DNA of 64,000 nucleotides from Kitasatospora paranensis (GTDB taxonomy: Bacteria > Actinomycetota > Actinomycetes > Streptomycetales > Streptomycetaceae): assembly GCF_039544005.1 (NCBI RefSeq), contig NZ_BAABKV010000001.1, positions 6,076,001-6,140,000 on the forward strand, in the 5' to 3' direction. The notes beneath the pieces were generated by a model. The model did no database searches, was not told the origin of the DNA, and saw nothing but the letters and a program-made list of their open reading frames with translations. The position numbers and the translations under genes are program-made. The first letter of the stretch is position 1; the number at the start of each line of letters is the position of its first letter. Positions 24,344 through 34,050 of the stretch are shown piece after piece.

Positions 24344-25484
24344 AGGTCCTGCACGTCGTCACCGGGCTCGCCTCGGGCGGAGCCGAGCGCCAGCTGCACC
24401 TGCTGCTGAAGCACCTGCCCGAGCGCCACAGCTGCGAGGTGGCGGTGCTCACGAATCCGGGCACGGTTGCCGCGGCGCTGCGCGCGGACGGCTTCACCGT
24501 GCACGACCTCGCGATGCGCGGGAACCGGGACGTGGCCGTGCTGCCCCGGCTGGCCCGGCTGATCCGGGCCGGCGGCCACCAGGCCGTCCACACCCACCTC
24601 TACCGGGCCGGGCTGTACGGCCGGCTGGCCGCCCGGCTGGCCGGCGTGCGCCCGGTCGTCGCCACCGAGCACTCGCTGCACCCGGGGGTGATCGAGGGCC
24701 GCCCGGCCACCCGGGGCGTCCGCGCGCTGTACCTGGCCGCCGAGCGGCTCGGCACGGTCACGGTCGCGGTCTCCGGGCAGGTCGCCACGACACTGGCGGA
24801 CTGGGGGTGCCCGCGCACCGGGTACACCTGCTGCCGAACGGCATCGAGGCGCGGCGGTATCTCCTGCCGCCGCAGGTGGGCCAGGCCGTGCGGGCCGAAC
24901 TCGGCTTGCCCGCCCGGGCGTTCGTGGTGGGCGGGGTGGGCCGGCTGGTGCCCGGGAAGCGCTTCGGGGTGCTCGTCGACGCGCTGGCCGCGCTGTGCGA
25001 CCGGCCCGGCCCGCGCGACCCGTGGCTGCTGCTGGTCGGCGCCGGCCCGGAGCGGGAGGCACTCGCCGCCCTAGCCGCCCGGCTGGGCGTCGCGGACCGG
25101 GTCCGGTTCACCGGTGAACGCGACGACGTCCCCGAACTCCTCGCCGCCATGGACGTGCTGGCCGCCCCCTCGGCGGAGGAGACGTTCGGCCTGACCGTCC
25201 TGGAGGGCCTGGCCGCCGGCCTGCCCGTCCGCTACACCGCCTGCCCGGCCCTGGAATCACTGCCGCCGGACGCCGCCCCCGGCGCCCGGCGGCTCCCCGC
25301 CGAGGCCGCCGCCTGGACGCGGGCCCTGGAGGAGCTGCGGGCCGGCCCGCCGGGCGCCCGGCTGCCGCAGCCGCCGGCCGTCGGCCACTACGACATCGCC
25401 CGGATCGCCGCCGCCCTCGCCGAGCTGTACGACCGGCTCGGCCCGGCCCCGGCCCCGGTCCCGGCCGCCGCGCTGCGGCGCTGA
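24340..25484 (+). CDS. GT4 glycosyltransferase, one frame break
   Basis: A second GT4 glycosyltransferase. The first frame runs from GTG 24340 (MKVLHVVTGLASGGAERQLH) to TTLADWG. The rest, VPAHRVHLLPNGIEARRYLL ... VRFTGERDDVPELLAAMDVL and APSAEETFGLTVLEGLAAGL, is in the next frame. At the junction the G5 run 24803-24807 needs one more G to read DWGVPAHRVHLLPNG. The repaired product is 381 aa. It should add a further sugar to the lipid-linked repeat. Translational coupling to the deacetylase (GTGA) supports one operon. Confidence 0.87.
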
Positions 25485-25552
25485 CCCCACCACCGTTCCC
25501 ACTGCGGCGGGCCGTTCCGTACCGCCCGCCGCGTCCAGTCAAGGAGTGACCG

Positions 25553-26223
25553 ATGTCCCAACCGCGCCGATCCCGCAGGACCCTGGCCGGCCGCTGGTGG
25601 CCGGTGGCGCTCGCCGTCCCGCTGGGCGCCGGTGCCGGCGCAGGCTACGCCGCCGTGACGCCCGCCTCGTACACCGCCAGCTCCTACGTGGTGGTGGTCG
25701 CCCAGAACCCCGGCGAGGGCGCCACGGCGGTCAACTTCGCGCAGGCGTACGGCCGGCTGGCCGGCCAGCCGCAGGTGCTCGCCGCGGCCGCCGCCGGGAC
25801 GGGCCGGACGGTCGCCGCGCTGGCCGACGCCGTCCGCGGCACCACTTCGCCGGACGCCCCGATGATCGAGATCACCGGGACGGGCCCGCGCCCCGCCGAC
25901 GCGGTGACGTCCGCCGACGCGGTCGCCGGCTCGCTGGTCGCCTTCGCCAACCTCAGCAGCAAGGACACCGGGGTGCGGCTGGTCCCGCTCGCCAAGGCCG
26001 CCCCGCCGGACGGGCCTTCGTCGCCCTCCGCCGCGCTCGACACCGCGGTCGGTGCCGCGGCCGGCGTCCTGGTCGGCGCGCTGGCGATGCTGGCCCGGCG
26101 CGGCCCCGCCGGACCGGAGCCGGAGCCGGAGCCGGCGCCCGGGCCCGCGGCCCCCGGCCCCGCACCGAGGACGCCGACCCGGCCAGGGCCCGCGCGAGGG
26201 AGTCCGCCGGGAGCACCCGATGA
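25553..26223 (+). CDS. Wzz-like polysaccharide chain-length protein, one frame break at the C-terminus
   Basis: A small protein with an N-terminal membrane segment (WWPVALAVPLGAGAGAGYAA), an extracytoplasmic region with PASYTASSYVVVV as in Wzz/Wzc N-domains, and a second membrane segment (TAVGAAAGVLVGALAML). No kinase domain follows. The frame from ATG 25553 would run over the next gene, but the next frame ends RTEDADPARARARESAGSTR with a stop that overlaps the following ATG (ATGA at 26220). One missing C in 26151-26161 joins them into 223 aa. Wzz proteins set polymer length together with Wzy. Confidence 0.75.
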
Positions 26224-27389
26224 CCCTGCCCGCCGAGGCGCGGCCGGCCCTCCGGCCGGGCGGCGCGGCCGCGCCGGCCGAACGCTGGACGGCCGAGGTG
26301 CACCGCGAGGACGACGCGCTGGAGCGGTTCGCCGCGGAGTGGGACGCCCTGGCCGGCCGCTGCCGCACCACCACGCCGTTCCAGTACGCGGGGTGGCTGT
26401 GCTCGTGGTGGCGCCGCTACGGTCGCCCGGGCGCGCTGGTGCTGGTGGTGGTGCGCCGGGACGGCCGGCCGGCCGGGGCCGCGGCGCTGCGCCGGCGAGG
26501 CCCGTTCGGTGGGCTCACCGGGCTGGGCGGCGCCCTCGCGGACTTCAGCGACGTGCTGCTGGACGACGACTGCGCCGAGCGGGCCGCGGCCGAACTCGCC
26601 GCCGCCCTGCCGCTGCGGCGGCCCTGGCACAGTCTGGAGCTGCGCGAGGTGCACCCGGAGGCCGCGGTGCACCGGGTGCTGGCGCACCACCCGGGGCGCA
26701 CCCGCCGGTTCGACGACTCGCTCTGCCAGTACCTGCCGGTGGTGCCGATGGAGGAGCTGCTGAAGCGGCTGCCCGGCAAGACCGCGCAGCGCAGCCGGGT
26801 GAAGCTGCGCCGGATCGCCGAGTCCGGCGTGGTGGTCGACGCCGCGCGGCCCGAGGAGGTGCCGCAGACCGTCGCCGACCTGCTGCGGCTGCACTTCCTG
26901 CAGTGGCAGGACCGCGGTGTCACCGCCGAGCACCGCACCGAGCGGTTCGCCGCCCATCTGACCGAGTCCACCACGGCGATGGTCGCGACCGGCCGGGCCG
27001 CGATGCACCGCTTCACCCTGGACGGCGAACTGCTCGCCGTGAACCTGGTGGTGCTCTGCCCGTCGTTCGGCGGCCTCTACCTGTACGGCGCGCACCCGAG
27101 CCTGCGCGAGCGCCTCGACATCGCCGGCCTGCTGTTCGGCGCGGCCCTGGACGAGGTGCGGGCGGCGGACATCCCGGTGCTCAGCCTGCTGCGCGGCCAG
27201 GAGCCGTACAAGCAGCGCTGGCGCCCGGACGCGCTGCGCAACGTCCGGCTGGTGGCGGGCCCGGCCGGGCCGGCCCCGGTGGCGGCCGCGCTGGCGCTGG
27301 CGGTGCGGGCCCGGCAGGCGGCGGTCGCCGTGCTGGACTCACGGCTGCCGAAAGTGAAGGAGGCGCTGGTGGCGCGCCGCCGGGCCTGA
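26220..27389 (+). CDS. GNAT/FemAB-like acyltransferase (BioF2-like)
   Basis: A 389-aa protein of the BioF2-like/FemAB acetyltransferase type found in exopolysaccharide loci. Typical parts are RCRTTTPFQYAGWLCSWWRR near residue 45, LPGKTAQRSRVKLRRIAESG, and the late GGLYLYGAHPSLRERLDIAG segment. It may acylate sugars of the repeat or another cell-envelope molecule. Its start overlaps the preceding stop (ATGA). Its last 51 bp overlap the 3' end of the convergent GH26 gene. Confidence 0.82.
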   Translation: MTLPAEARPALRPGGAAAPAERWTAEVHREDDALERFAAEWDALAGRCRTTTPFQYAGWLCSWWRRYGRPGALVLVVVRRDGRPAGAAALRRRGPFGGLTGLGGALADFSDVLLDDDCAERAAAELAAALPLRRPWHSLELREVHPEAAVHRVLAHHPGRTRRFDDSLCQYLPVVPMEELLKRLPGKTAQRSRVKLRRIAESGVVVDAARPEEVPQTVADLLRLHFLQWQDRGVTAEHRTERFAAHLTESTTAMVATGRAAMHRFTLDGELLAVNLVVLCPSFGGLYLYGAHPSLRERLDIAGLLFGAALDEVRAADIPVLSLLRGQEPYKQRWRPDALRNVRLVAGPAGPAPVAAALALAVRARQAAVAVLDSRLPKVKEALVARRRA

Positions 27390-28445
27390 ACCGGCCCCGC
27401 TCGGGCCGCCCGGGGAGCCGGACATCAGCTCCTTGAACACCGCGGTCGACCGCGGATTGTCCGGGCAGCCCCAGAAGCCGTGCGGGCAGTAGTCGGTGAC
27501 GGTCTGGTAGGCGGTGTCGTGGGTGCGGATCCACTCGATCATCCGCCGCACGTACACCGGGTCGTCGCCGTTGCGGAACAGGCCCCACTCCGGGTAGGAG
27601 ACCGGCTTGCCGCGCCTGGCCGCGAACTCGACCTGGTCCTGCAGCCCGTAGGGTTCGGAGACCATGTCGTCGAAGCCGGTGCCGGCCGGCATGTCGTAGG
27701 AGTCCATGCCGATGATGTCCACCACGTCGTCGCCGGGGTAGCAGCGCGTCCACGGCACGGCGTCCAGCCCGCGGGTGGGGGCGAAGTCGAAGCGGAAGCG
27801 CTGCCCGGGCACCGACCGCATCACGGTGACGATCCGCCGCCAGTAGGCCTTCCAGGCCGCCGGGTCCGGCCGGCAGCGGGAGGTGTAGGTGGTGCCGTTC
27901 ATCTCCCAGCCGAGCGTGAGCATGGTGTCGGCGCCGCCGAACGCGACCAGCTTGCGGGCCAGTTGCAGGAAGTGCCGGTCGAACTCGCCGTGGTTGCCGC
28001 GCTCCAGCAGGGCGGCCACCCGGGAGTCGGGCAGATCGCCCTCGTTGGGCACCAGCATCGGCACGCCCAGCACCAGGATGCGGGCCGGGTCGGCCAGTCG
28101 CCACTGCGACCAGAGGCCGAGCACCTGGTTCTCGCCCTCGACGTCGGCCCAGCCGTTGCCCGCGAGGTAGGTGTGGCCGACCTGGAGGTCGGCCCCGCCG
28201 AGCCAGGCGGACAACCGCTGGATCTGCGGGATGTAGCTGTCCCAGGAGCCCACGAAGGCGCCGAACGGGACCTCGTGGGCGGGCCGCAGCACGGTCGGCC
28301 GGGGTGCGGCGCCGCGGGGCGGTGCGCCGTCGGCGGAGAGCCCGTCGTGCCGCCCGGTCCGGTTCGTCGGGGTGCCGGCGGGAACGCTCGCCGTGGTCAC
28401 CAGCAGCAGCGCGGCGGCGGTCAGCGCGAGACGGCCGAATCGCAT
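27339..28445 (-). CDS. Secreted GH26-like glycoside hydrolase
   Basis: A 368-aa secreted protein with a signal peptide (LTAAALLLVTTASVPAG). The core matches GH26 endo-beta-mannanase-type enzymes: FGAFVGSW, LTLGWEMNGTTYT (acid/base Glu) and VSYPEWGLFRNGDD (nucleophile Glu), with DIIGMDSYDM between. AGGAG lies eight bases before the ATG. It is convergent with the exopolysaccharide cluster and overlaps its last gene by 51 bp. Hydrolases in such clusters trim or release the polymer, which suggests the substrate is the cluster's own mannose- or glucose-containing polysaccharide; plant mannan is the alternative. Confidence 0.85.
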   Translation of the reverse strand: MRFGRLALTAAALLLVTTASVPAGTPTNRTGRHDGLSADGAPPRGAAPRPTVLRPAHEVPFGAFVGSWDSYIPQIQRLSAWLGGADLQVGHTYLAGNGWADVEGENQVLGLWSQWRLADPARILVLGVPMLVPNEGDLPDSRVAALLERGNHGEFDRHFLQLARKLVAFGGADTMLTLGWEMNGTTYTSRCRPDPAAWKAYWRRIVTVMRSVPGQRFRFDFAPTRGLDAVPWTRCYPGDDVVDIIGMDSYDMPAGTGFDDMVSEPYGLQDQVEFAARRGKPVSYPEWGLFRNGDDPVYVRRMIEWIRTHDTAYQTVTDYCPHGFWGCPDNPRSTAVFKELMSGSPGGPSGAGSGPAARHQRLLHFRQP

Positions 28446-28804
28446 GGGGGAACTCCTGGGCGCGGCGGGGTCGGTGACCGAACAGTAAGCCCCGCGGGCG
28501 CCGGAAAAGCCCCATATCACCCGAACGTGGCAGTTCGTACGGGCGAGCGGGCCCGCGCCCGCAGCCGCTCGGCCACCGCACCCGGGAAGTGCCGAGGCCG
28601 CCCCGATCGTCGAACTGCGTCCTGTACCACCTGTGTAACAGTCCGTCCCGGCCGCCGCCGGTCCGCGGCGGCCGCACCCGGTGTCGAGGGCCCCCGACAC
28701 GGCAGGTCGGAGCAGGGCGCCCGGTTGCCCGGGTGACGCACGGCACCCGGGCGGTGGCCGGATTTCCAGCTGACGGACACGCGTGCGACGGGTACGCTCC
28801 GCCC
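28446..28804. other. 359-bp divergent intergenic region
   Basis: No gene seen. It holds the 5' side of the GH26 gene and, at its right end, a promoter for the next gene: CTGACG (28770-28775), 17-bp spacer, TACGCT (28793-28798). Confidence 0.5.
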
Positions 28805-29722
28805 GTGTCCTGGAAGCCGCTGCGAAGCCTGACCCGCCGATCCGCGCTCCCCGCACTGGCCGTTGCGCTGGTTCTCGGGGCGGGCGCCGCTGCCCACGCC
28901 AACCGCCCGGTGCCCTTCGGCGACCGGGTGGCCGAGCCCGGCATCGCCGACGCCAGCCCGGTCGGGGCGCAGTCGCTGGACACCGGAGCACTGGAACTGC
29001 GGGTCGGCCCCGGGCTGGAGGCCTACGACCGCGCGACCGGCGAGCACCTGTGGTCCTACCGCCGCGAGGACGCCACCGCACTGCACCTGGCGATGGCCGG
29101 CGACAGCGCGGTGGTGGTCTGGGACGACGGGCTGGTCACCTCCGTCCGCCCGAGCGACCACGTGGTGCGCTGGCACCGCGCGGTGCCGGGCCTGGCCGAC
29201 TGGCTGCGCGCCGACGGCGAACCGGGCGCCGCAGACCGGACCGACGCCGAGAAGCGCGACACCGAGGTGGCCCGCGCGGCCGCAGCCCTGCAGACCGCGG
29301 TGGAGGACGAGCCCTGGGTGGCGGTGGTGACGCCCACCCTCACCATGGGCTTCCGCGACCGGGACGGCGACCTGCGGTTCAACTCCCGTCCGGCCGAGGG
29401 CTGCACCTTCGACCCGCTGCGCACCGTGCACACCGACGACGCGGTGCTGGTGCCGCGCACCTGCACGCCGGCCGGCGGCGCCGCCCGCCCGCTGCCCGGC
29501 GGGATCAACGGCTTCCGGCTGAGCGGCCGCGGCTGGCAGATGGGCGCCGGGCCGCAGGTGCAGCTGCGGCGGCTGGACGCCCACCGCGTGACGATCGAGG
29601 ACGGCCCGATCGTGGGCAGCCGGGTCGTCGACACCCGCCGGGGCGCGCTGGAGACCGGCTGCGGGAGCCCGGAACTGGCGTTCGCGGCCGTCCCGCCGCA
29701 GGAGGGCTGCCCGGTCGGCTGA
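28805..29722 (+). CDS. Secreted hypothetical protein, possibly PQQ/beta-propeller-like
   Basis: A 305-aa protein with a signal peptide (RSALPALAVALVLGAGAAA). The mature part contains LEAYDRATGEHLWSYRREDA and VVVWDDGLVTSVRPSDHVVR, then WHRAVPG, which resemble single blades of PQQ-type beta-propellers, but only two or three blades can be made out. Four Cys are spread through the C-terminal half (GCTF, RTCTP, GCGS, GCPVG). The GTG start is six bases after a TACGCT -10 box, so the transcript appears leaderless. I do not recognise a named family. Confidence 0.75.
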   Translation: MSWKPLRSLTRRSALPALAVALVLGAGAAAHANRPVPFGDRVAEPGIADASPVGAQSLDTGALELRVGPGLEAYDRATGEHLWSYRREDATALHLAMAGDSAVVVWDDGLVTSVRPSDHVVRWHRAVPGLADWLRADGEPGAADRTDAEKRDTEVARAAAALQTAVEDEPWVAVVTPTLTMGFRDRDGDLRFNSRPAEGCTFDPLRTVHTDDAVLVPRTCTPAGGAARPLPGGINGFRLSGRGWQMGAGPQVQLRRLDAHRVTIEDGPIVGSRVVDTRRGALETGCGSPELAFAAVPPQEGCPVG

Positions 29723-29765
29723 GGCCGCTCGGGGACGTTCCTCCGGGCATCCTCCGGGCGCCCGG

Positions 29766-29771
29766 TAGACT
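29766..29771 (+). promoter_or_regulatory. -10 box of the ABC-F leader transcript
   Basis: TAGACT lies 7 nt before the ATG of the 7-codon leader ORF, so transcription would begin at or next to that ATG. No good -35 box is present. Confidence 0.5.
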
Positions 29772-29778
29772 GGGACGC

Positions 29779-29802
29779 ATGGCTGTGTTCCCCGGGCATT
29801 AG
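29779..29802 (+). CDS. Short leader ORF (MAVFPGH) upstream of the ABC-F gene
   Basis: ATG GCT GTG TTC CCC GGG CAT TAG encodes MAVFPGH. It is too short for ordinary gene calling. It sits 98 nt upstream of an ABC-F ribosome-protection/rescue factor and is probably the first translated codon of a leaderless mRNA. A GGCGGG / CCCGCC inverted repeat lies between it and the ABC-F ribosome site (about 29812-29835). This is the architecture of ribosome-mediated attenuation known for other antibiotic-responsive ABC-F genes. That translation of this ORF controls ABC-F is inference. Confidence 0.5.
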   Translation: MAVFPGH

Positions 29803-29900
29803 GCGCCGGTCGGCGGGTTCTCGTAGGCCCGCCCCCCGCCCTGCCGTCTCCGTCCCGCTCGGCCGCCGTGCCTCGTCCCCGTCCTTGGAGTGACCCAGCC

Positions 29901-31499
<1,599 letters not shown>

Positions 31500-31818
31500 C
31501 CGGCGAGTAGACGCCGGATCAGCTGTGTGTCGTAGATAAACCCGTCTTCGGACGGCTTCGGGAATGCCGGTGTGCGGCATTCCGTTGGGAACGGCCCCGT
31601 CGCACTTCTGCGGCGGGGCCGTCCGTTCTGATCAGCCCATTCACCGGATCTCCCGGGATTTCCGGGGGCGCGTGCACCCAGGGTGAGCGCCCTTGTGCAC
31701 TGCGGACACCACCGGCAGACTGCGCTTTCCCCGCATCGACCTTGTCGAATGGGTGGCCAGGAGACCGGCGATGGGTGATCATGGGAATCTGACCGAGCAC
31801 AGCTACGAGGAGGCACGG
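31500..31818. other. 319-bp region between ABC-F and gbn
   Basis: Contains the two tandem terminators and, to the right of them, about 190 bp with the gbn promoter and leader. An upstream in-frame ATG at 31771 would extend gbn by 16 residues, but the ribosome site and known homologues support the GTG at 31819. Confidence 0.5.
31561..31622 (+). terminator. Two tandem terminator hairpins after the ABC-F gene
   Basis: Hairpin 1: GGAATGCCG-GTGTG-CGGCATTCC (31561-31583), perfect 9-bp stem. Hairpin 2: a 14-bp stem with one G-T pair and a CTTC loop (31591-31622). Confidence 0.88.
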
Positions 31819-32052
31819 GTGGCCGAGACTCTGAAAAAGGGCAGCCGGGTGACAGGTGCCGCGCGTGAGAAGCTCGCGGCCGATCTCAAGAAGAAGTACG
31901 ACTCCGGGGCGAGCATTCGCGCGCTGGCGGAGGAGACGGGCCGCTCCTACGGCTTCGTGCACCGCATGCTCAGCGAGTCCGGAGTGAACCTCCGGGGGCG
32001 CGGCGGTGCCACGCGCGGCAAGGGCAAGGCGACTGTGGCAGCAGGTTCCTGA
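31819..32052 (+). CDS. gbn: GATC-binding nucleoid-associated protein Gbn-like
   Basis: A small basic 77-aa protein, MAETLKKGSRVTGAAREKLA, with a single HTH (ASIRALAEETGRSYGFVHRM) and a Gly/Arg/Lys tail (RGRGGATRGKGKA). It closely resembles Streptomyces Gbn (SCO1839), a nucleoid-associated protein that binds GATC-centred sites and affects development. GAGGAGG lies six bases before the GTG. The neighbours ABC-F and enoyl-CoA hydratase agree with the S. coelicolor order as I remember it. The symbol is given on that similarity; binding specificity has not been tested here. Confidence 0.85.
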   Translation: MAETLKKGSRVTGAAREKLAADLKKKYDSGASIRALAEETGRSYGFVHRMLSESGVNLRGRGGATRGKGKATVAAGS

Positions 32053-32252
32053 CGACTCATCAGATCGTTCGGCGGTACGGCCTCGGAGCGGCCCCGCCGG
32101 GTCGCGCAGCGTGCGGCGACCGCAGCGCGCAGATGCGCGGGCGATCATGCTCCGGACGAGACGGCGGCCGGGTTCCCCGGGCCGCCGTTCGTCGCGTCCG
32201 GCCCCGGAGGGAGGATTCCGCGGTCGGCTCTGGCCGCCCGGGCCGGGCTTTG

Positions 32253-32273
32253 TTACTCTCCAGTAGCTCTACT
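32253..32273. promoter_or_regulatory. Overlapping imperfect palindromes before the enoyl-CoA hydratase gene
   Basis: TTACT-CTCC-AGTAG (32253-32266) is followed by and overlaps AGTAG-CT-CTACT (32262-32273). The first resembles TTACT-N4-AGTAA sites used by TetR regulators of acyl-CoA genes in actinobacteria. They lie 22-43 bp upstream of the start codon, so a repressor here would block transcription. The regulator is unknown. Confidence 0.35.
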
Positions 32274-32295
32274 GTCCGCCGCTGGAGGTACCCCC

Positions 32296-33102
32296 ATGAC
32301 CGCTCCCGTCGTCGACACCGACCCACAGCAGTGGGAGGAGCACGGCGTCCGTCTCGACGTCGAGGGTGAACTGGCGCTGGTGACTCTCTGTCACCCGAAG
32401 CGCCGCAACGCCCAGACCCCGGCCATGTGGCGCGCGCTCGCCGCCGTGGGCCGCAGCCTGCCCGGCACCGTCCGGGTGGTGCTGCTCCGCGCCGAGGGCG
32501 TCTCCTTCTCGGCGGGCCTGGACCGCCAGATGTTCACCCCCGAGGGAATCCCCGGCGAGCACTCCTTCGTCCGGCTCGCCTCCGGCACCGACGCCGAGAC
32601 GGACGCCGCGATCGCGGAGTACCAGGAGGCCTTCACCTGGTGGCGCCGCGCCGACCTGGTCACCATCGCCGCCGTCCAGGGGCACGCGGTCGGCGCCGGC
32701 TTCCAGCTGGCGCTCGGCTGCGACCTCCGGGTGGTCGCCGACGACGTCCAGTTCGCCATGAAGGAGACCTCGCTGGGCCTTGTCCCGGACCTCGCCGGCA
32801 CCAAGCCGCTCATCGAACTGGTCGGCTACGCCCGGGCGCTGGAGATCTGCGCGACCGGCCGCTGGGTCGGTGCCGAGGAGGCGGCCGCGACCGGCCTCGC
32901 CAACCTCGCCGTCCCCGCCGGCGAGCTCGACGGTGCCGCCCGCGACCTGGCCGCCGCCCTGCTGGCCGCGCCGCGCAACGCGGTCATCGAGACCAAGGCA
33001 CTGCTCCAGGGCGCCGGCGGCCGCTCCTACGACGAGCAGCGGACGGCCGAGCGGGCGGCCCAGACCCGCCGGATGCGCGACCTGGCCGGCATCGGGGACT
33101 GA
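32296..33102 (+). CDS. Enoyl-CoA hydratase/isomerase family protein
   Basis: A 268-aa crotonase-fold protein. It has the CoA-binding turn CHPKRRNAQTPAMW, the oxyanion-hole segment LRAEGVSFSAGLDRQMF and the second AVQGHAVGAGFQLALGCDLR. The position of the second catalytic Glu of true hydratases is within KETSLGLVPDLAGT, which has Asp and Leu rather than a clear acid pair, so the exact reaction is uncertain. GGAGG precedes the ATG by seven bases. It probably acts in fatty acyl-CoA turnover. Confidence 0.88.
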   Translation: MTAPVVDTDPQQWEEHGVRLDVEGELALVTLCHPKRRNAQTPAMWRALAAVGRSLPGTVRVVLLRAEGVSFSAGLDRQMFTPEGIPGEHSFVRLASGTDAETDAAIAEYQEAFTWWRRADLVTIAAVQGHAVGAGFQLALGCDLRVVADDVQFAMKETSLGLVPDLAGTKPLIELVGYARALEICATGRWVGAEEAAATGLANLAVPAGELDGAARDLAAALLAAPRNAVIETKALLQGAGGRSYDEQRTAERAAQTRRMRDLAGIGD

Positions 33103-33121
33103 ACCCTGCCGTTCTCGGCCT

Positions 33122-33158
33122 CCGGGGCCCGGGCCGCACCGCGCGGTCCGGGCCCCGG
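33122..33158 (+). terminator. Terminator of the enoyl-CoA hydratase gene
   Basis: 11-bp perfect stem CCGGGGCCCGG / CCGGGCCCCGG enclosing a further GC-rich loop. Confidence 0.75.
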
Positions 33159-33301
33159 TGCGTCCGGCCCCGGTGCGTCCGGGCCCGGAGCCTCCGGGCG
33201 CCGTCCGGATGCAGATCCGGCGCGCGCGGTTCGTGGCGGAATGTCAGAGTTGGGGGTGATTTGCGATATAGCTGGAGACGCAACCACAGGAGACGCAAGC
33301 C

Positions 33302-33766
33302 ATGCCGCAGACACCCACCCCGGCCGACCTGCAGAAGCCCCACGCCGACCCTTCCGCGACCACGGCGAGTGAGCGGGGCCGCACGGCCCTCGCCGTCGGC
33401 GTCGTCGAGAAGATCGCCGGCATGGCCGCCCGCGAGATCTCCGGGATCCATGCGCTCGGCTCCGGATTCAGCCGTACCTTCGGGGCCATGCGCGACCGCG
33501 TGCCCGGCTCCAAGTCGGGCGGCGTCGGCCGGGGGATCAAGGCGGAGGTCGGTGAACGGCAGACCGCCATCGACATCGCCCTGGTCGTCGAGTACGGGGT
33601 GGTCATCCCCAAGCTCGCCGCCGACGTCCGGGAGAACATCATCGTCTCCGTCGAGCGGATGACCGGTCTGGAGGTCGTCGAGGTGAACATCTCGGTCAAC
33701 GACGTCCACCTGCCGGACGAGCCCGACGAGGACGAGGACGCGGACTCCGGCCGCCGCGTCCAGTAG
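33302..33766 (+). CDS. Asp23/Gls24 envelope stress protein
   Basis: A 154-aa Asp23/Gls24 protein, first gene of a five-gene operon. The fold is recognised from TALAVGVVEKIAGMAAREIS, then GRGIKAEVGERQTAIDIALV, VEYGVVIPKLAADVRENI and VERMTGLEVVEVNISVNDVH. In Firmicutes Asp23 is held at the membrane by AmaP, and an AmaP-like protein ends this operon. The acidic C-terminus (PDEPDEDEDADSGRR) is distinctive. An upstream AT-richer stretch (33241-33290, around GTGATTTGCGATATAGC) probably holds the promoter; GGAGACG lies nine bases before the ATG. Confidence 0.92.
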   Translation: MPQTPTPADLQKPHADPSATTASERGRTALAVGVVEKIAGMAAREISGIHALGSGFSRTFGAMRDRVPGSKSGGVGRGIKAEVGERQTAIDIALVVEYGVVIPKLAADVRENIIVSVERMTGLEVVEVNISVNDVHLPDEPDEDEDADSGRRVQ

Positions 33767-33858
33767 CACCCGGCACCAGCCGTACCGCAGGACCGCAGCG
33801 TCGGCGCGGCCCGCAGGACCCGCAGCACCCCACCCCCGCCGTACACGAGGAGGAGCGG

Positions 33859-34050
33859 ATGAACCTGGCCCTGGTCGGCCTGCTGGCCGGCATGGCCCTG
33901 GGCTTCGCCGGATACTTCGGCGGTTTCGCCGCCTTCCTGCTGGTCGCGGCGCTGGGGGCGGTGGGCTTCGTGCTGGGCCGGCTGCTCGATGGTGACACCG
34001 ACCTCGGAGACCTCGGAGACCTGCTCCGGGGCCGTGACCGGCGCCGGTGA
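33859..34050 (+). CDS. Small DUF2273-like membrane protein of the Asp23 operon
   Basis: A 63-aa protein: one or two hydrophobic segments (ALVGLLAGMALGFAGYFGGF, AAFLLVAALGAVGFVLGRLL) and a short charged tail (DGDTDLGDLGDLLRGRD). Small membrane proteins of this kind accompany Asp23 genes. GAGGAGGAG lies seven to ten bases before the ATG. Confidence 0.85.
   Translation: MNLALVGLLAGMALGFAGYFGGFAAFLLVAALGAVGFVLGRLLDGDTDLGDLGDLLRGRDRRR

Noticed and set aside
17512..28445. Exopolysaccharide cluster as a secondary-metabolite cluster
   Set aside because: It has glycan polymerisation genes but no polyketide, peptide synthetase, terpene or RiPP core gene.
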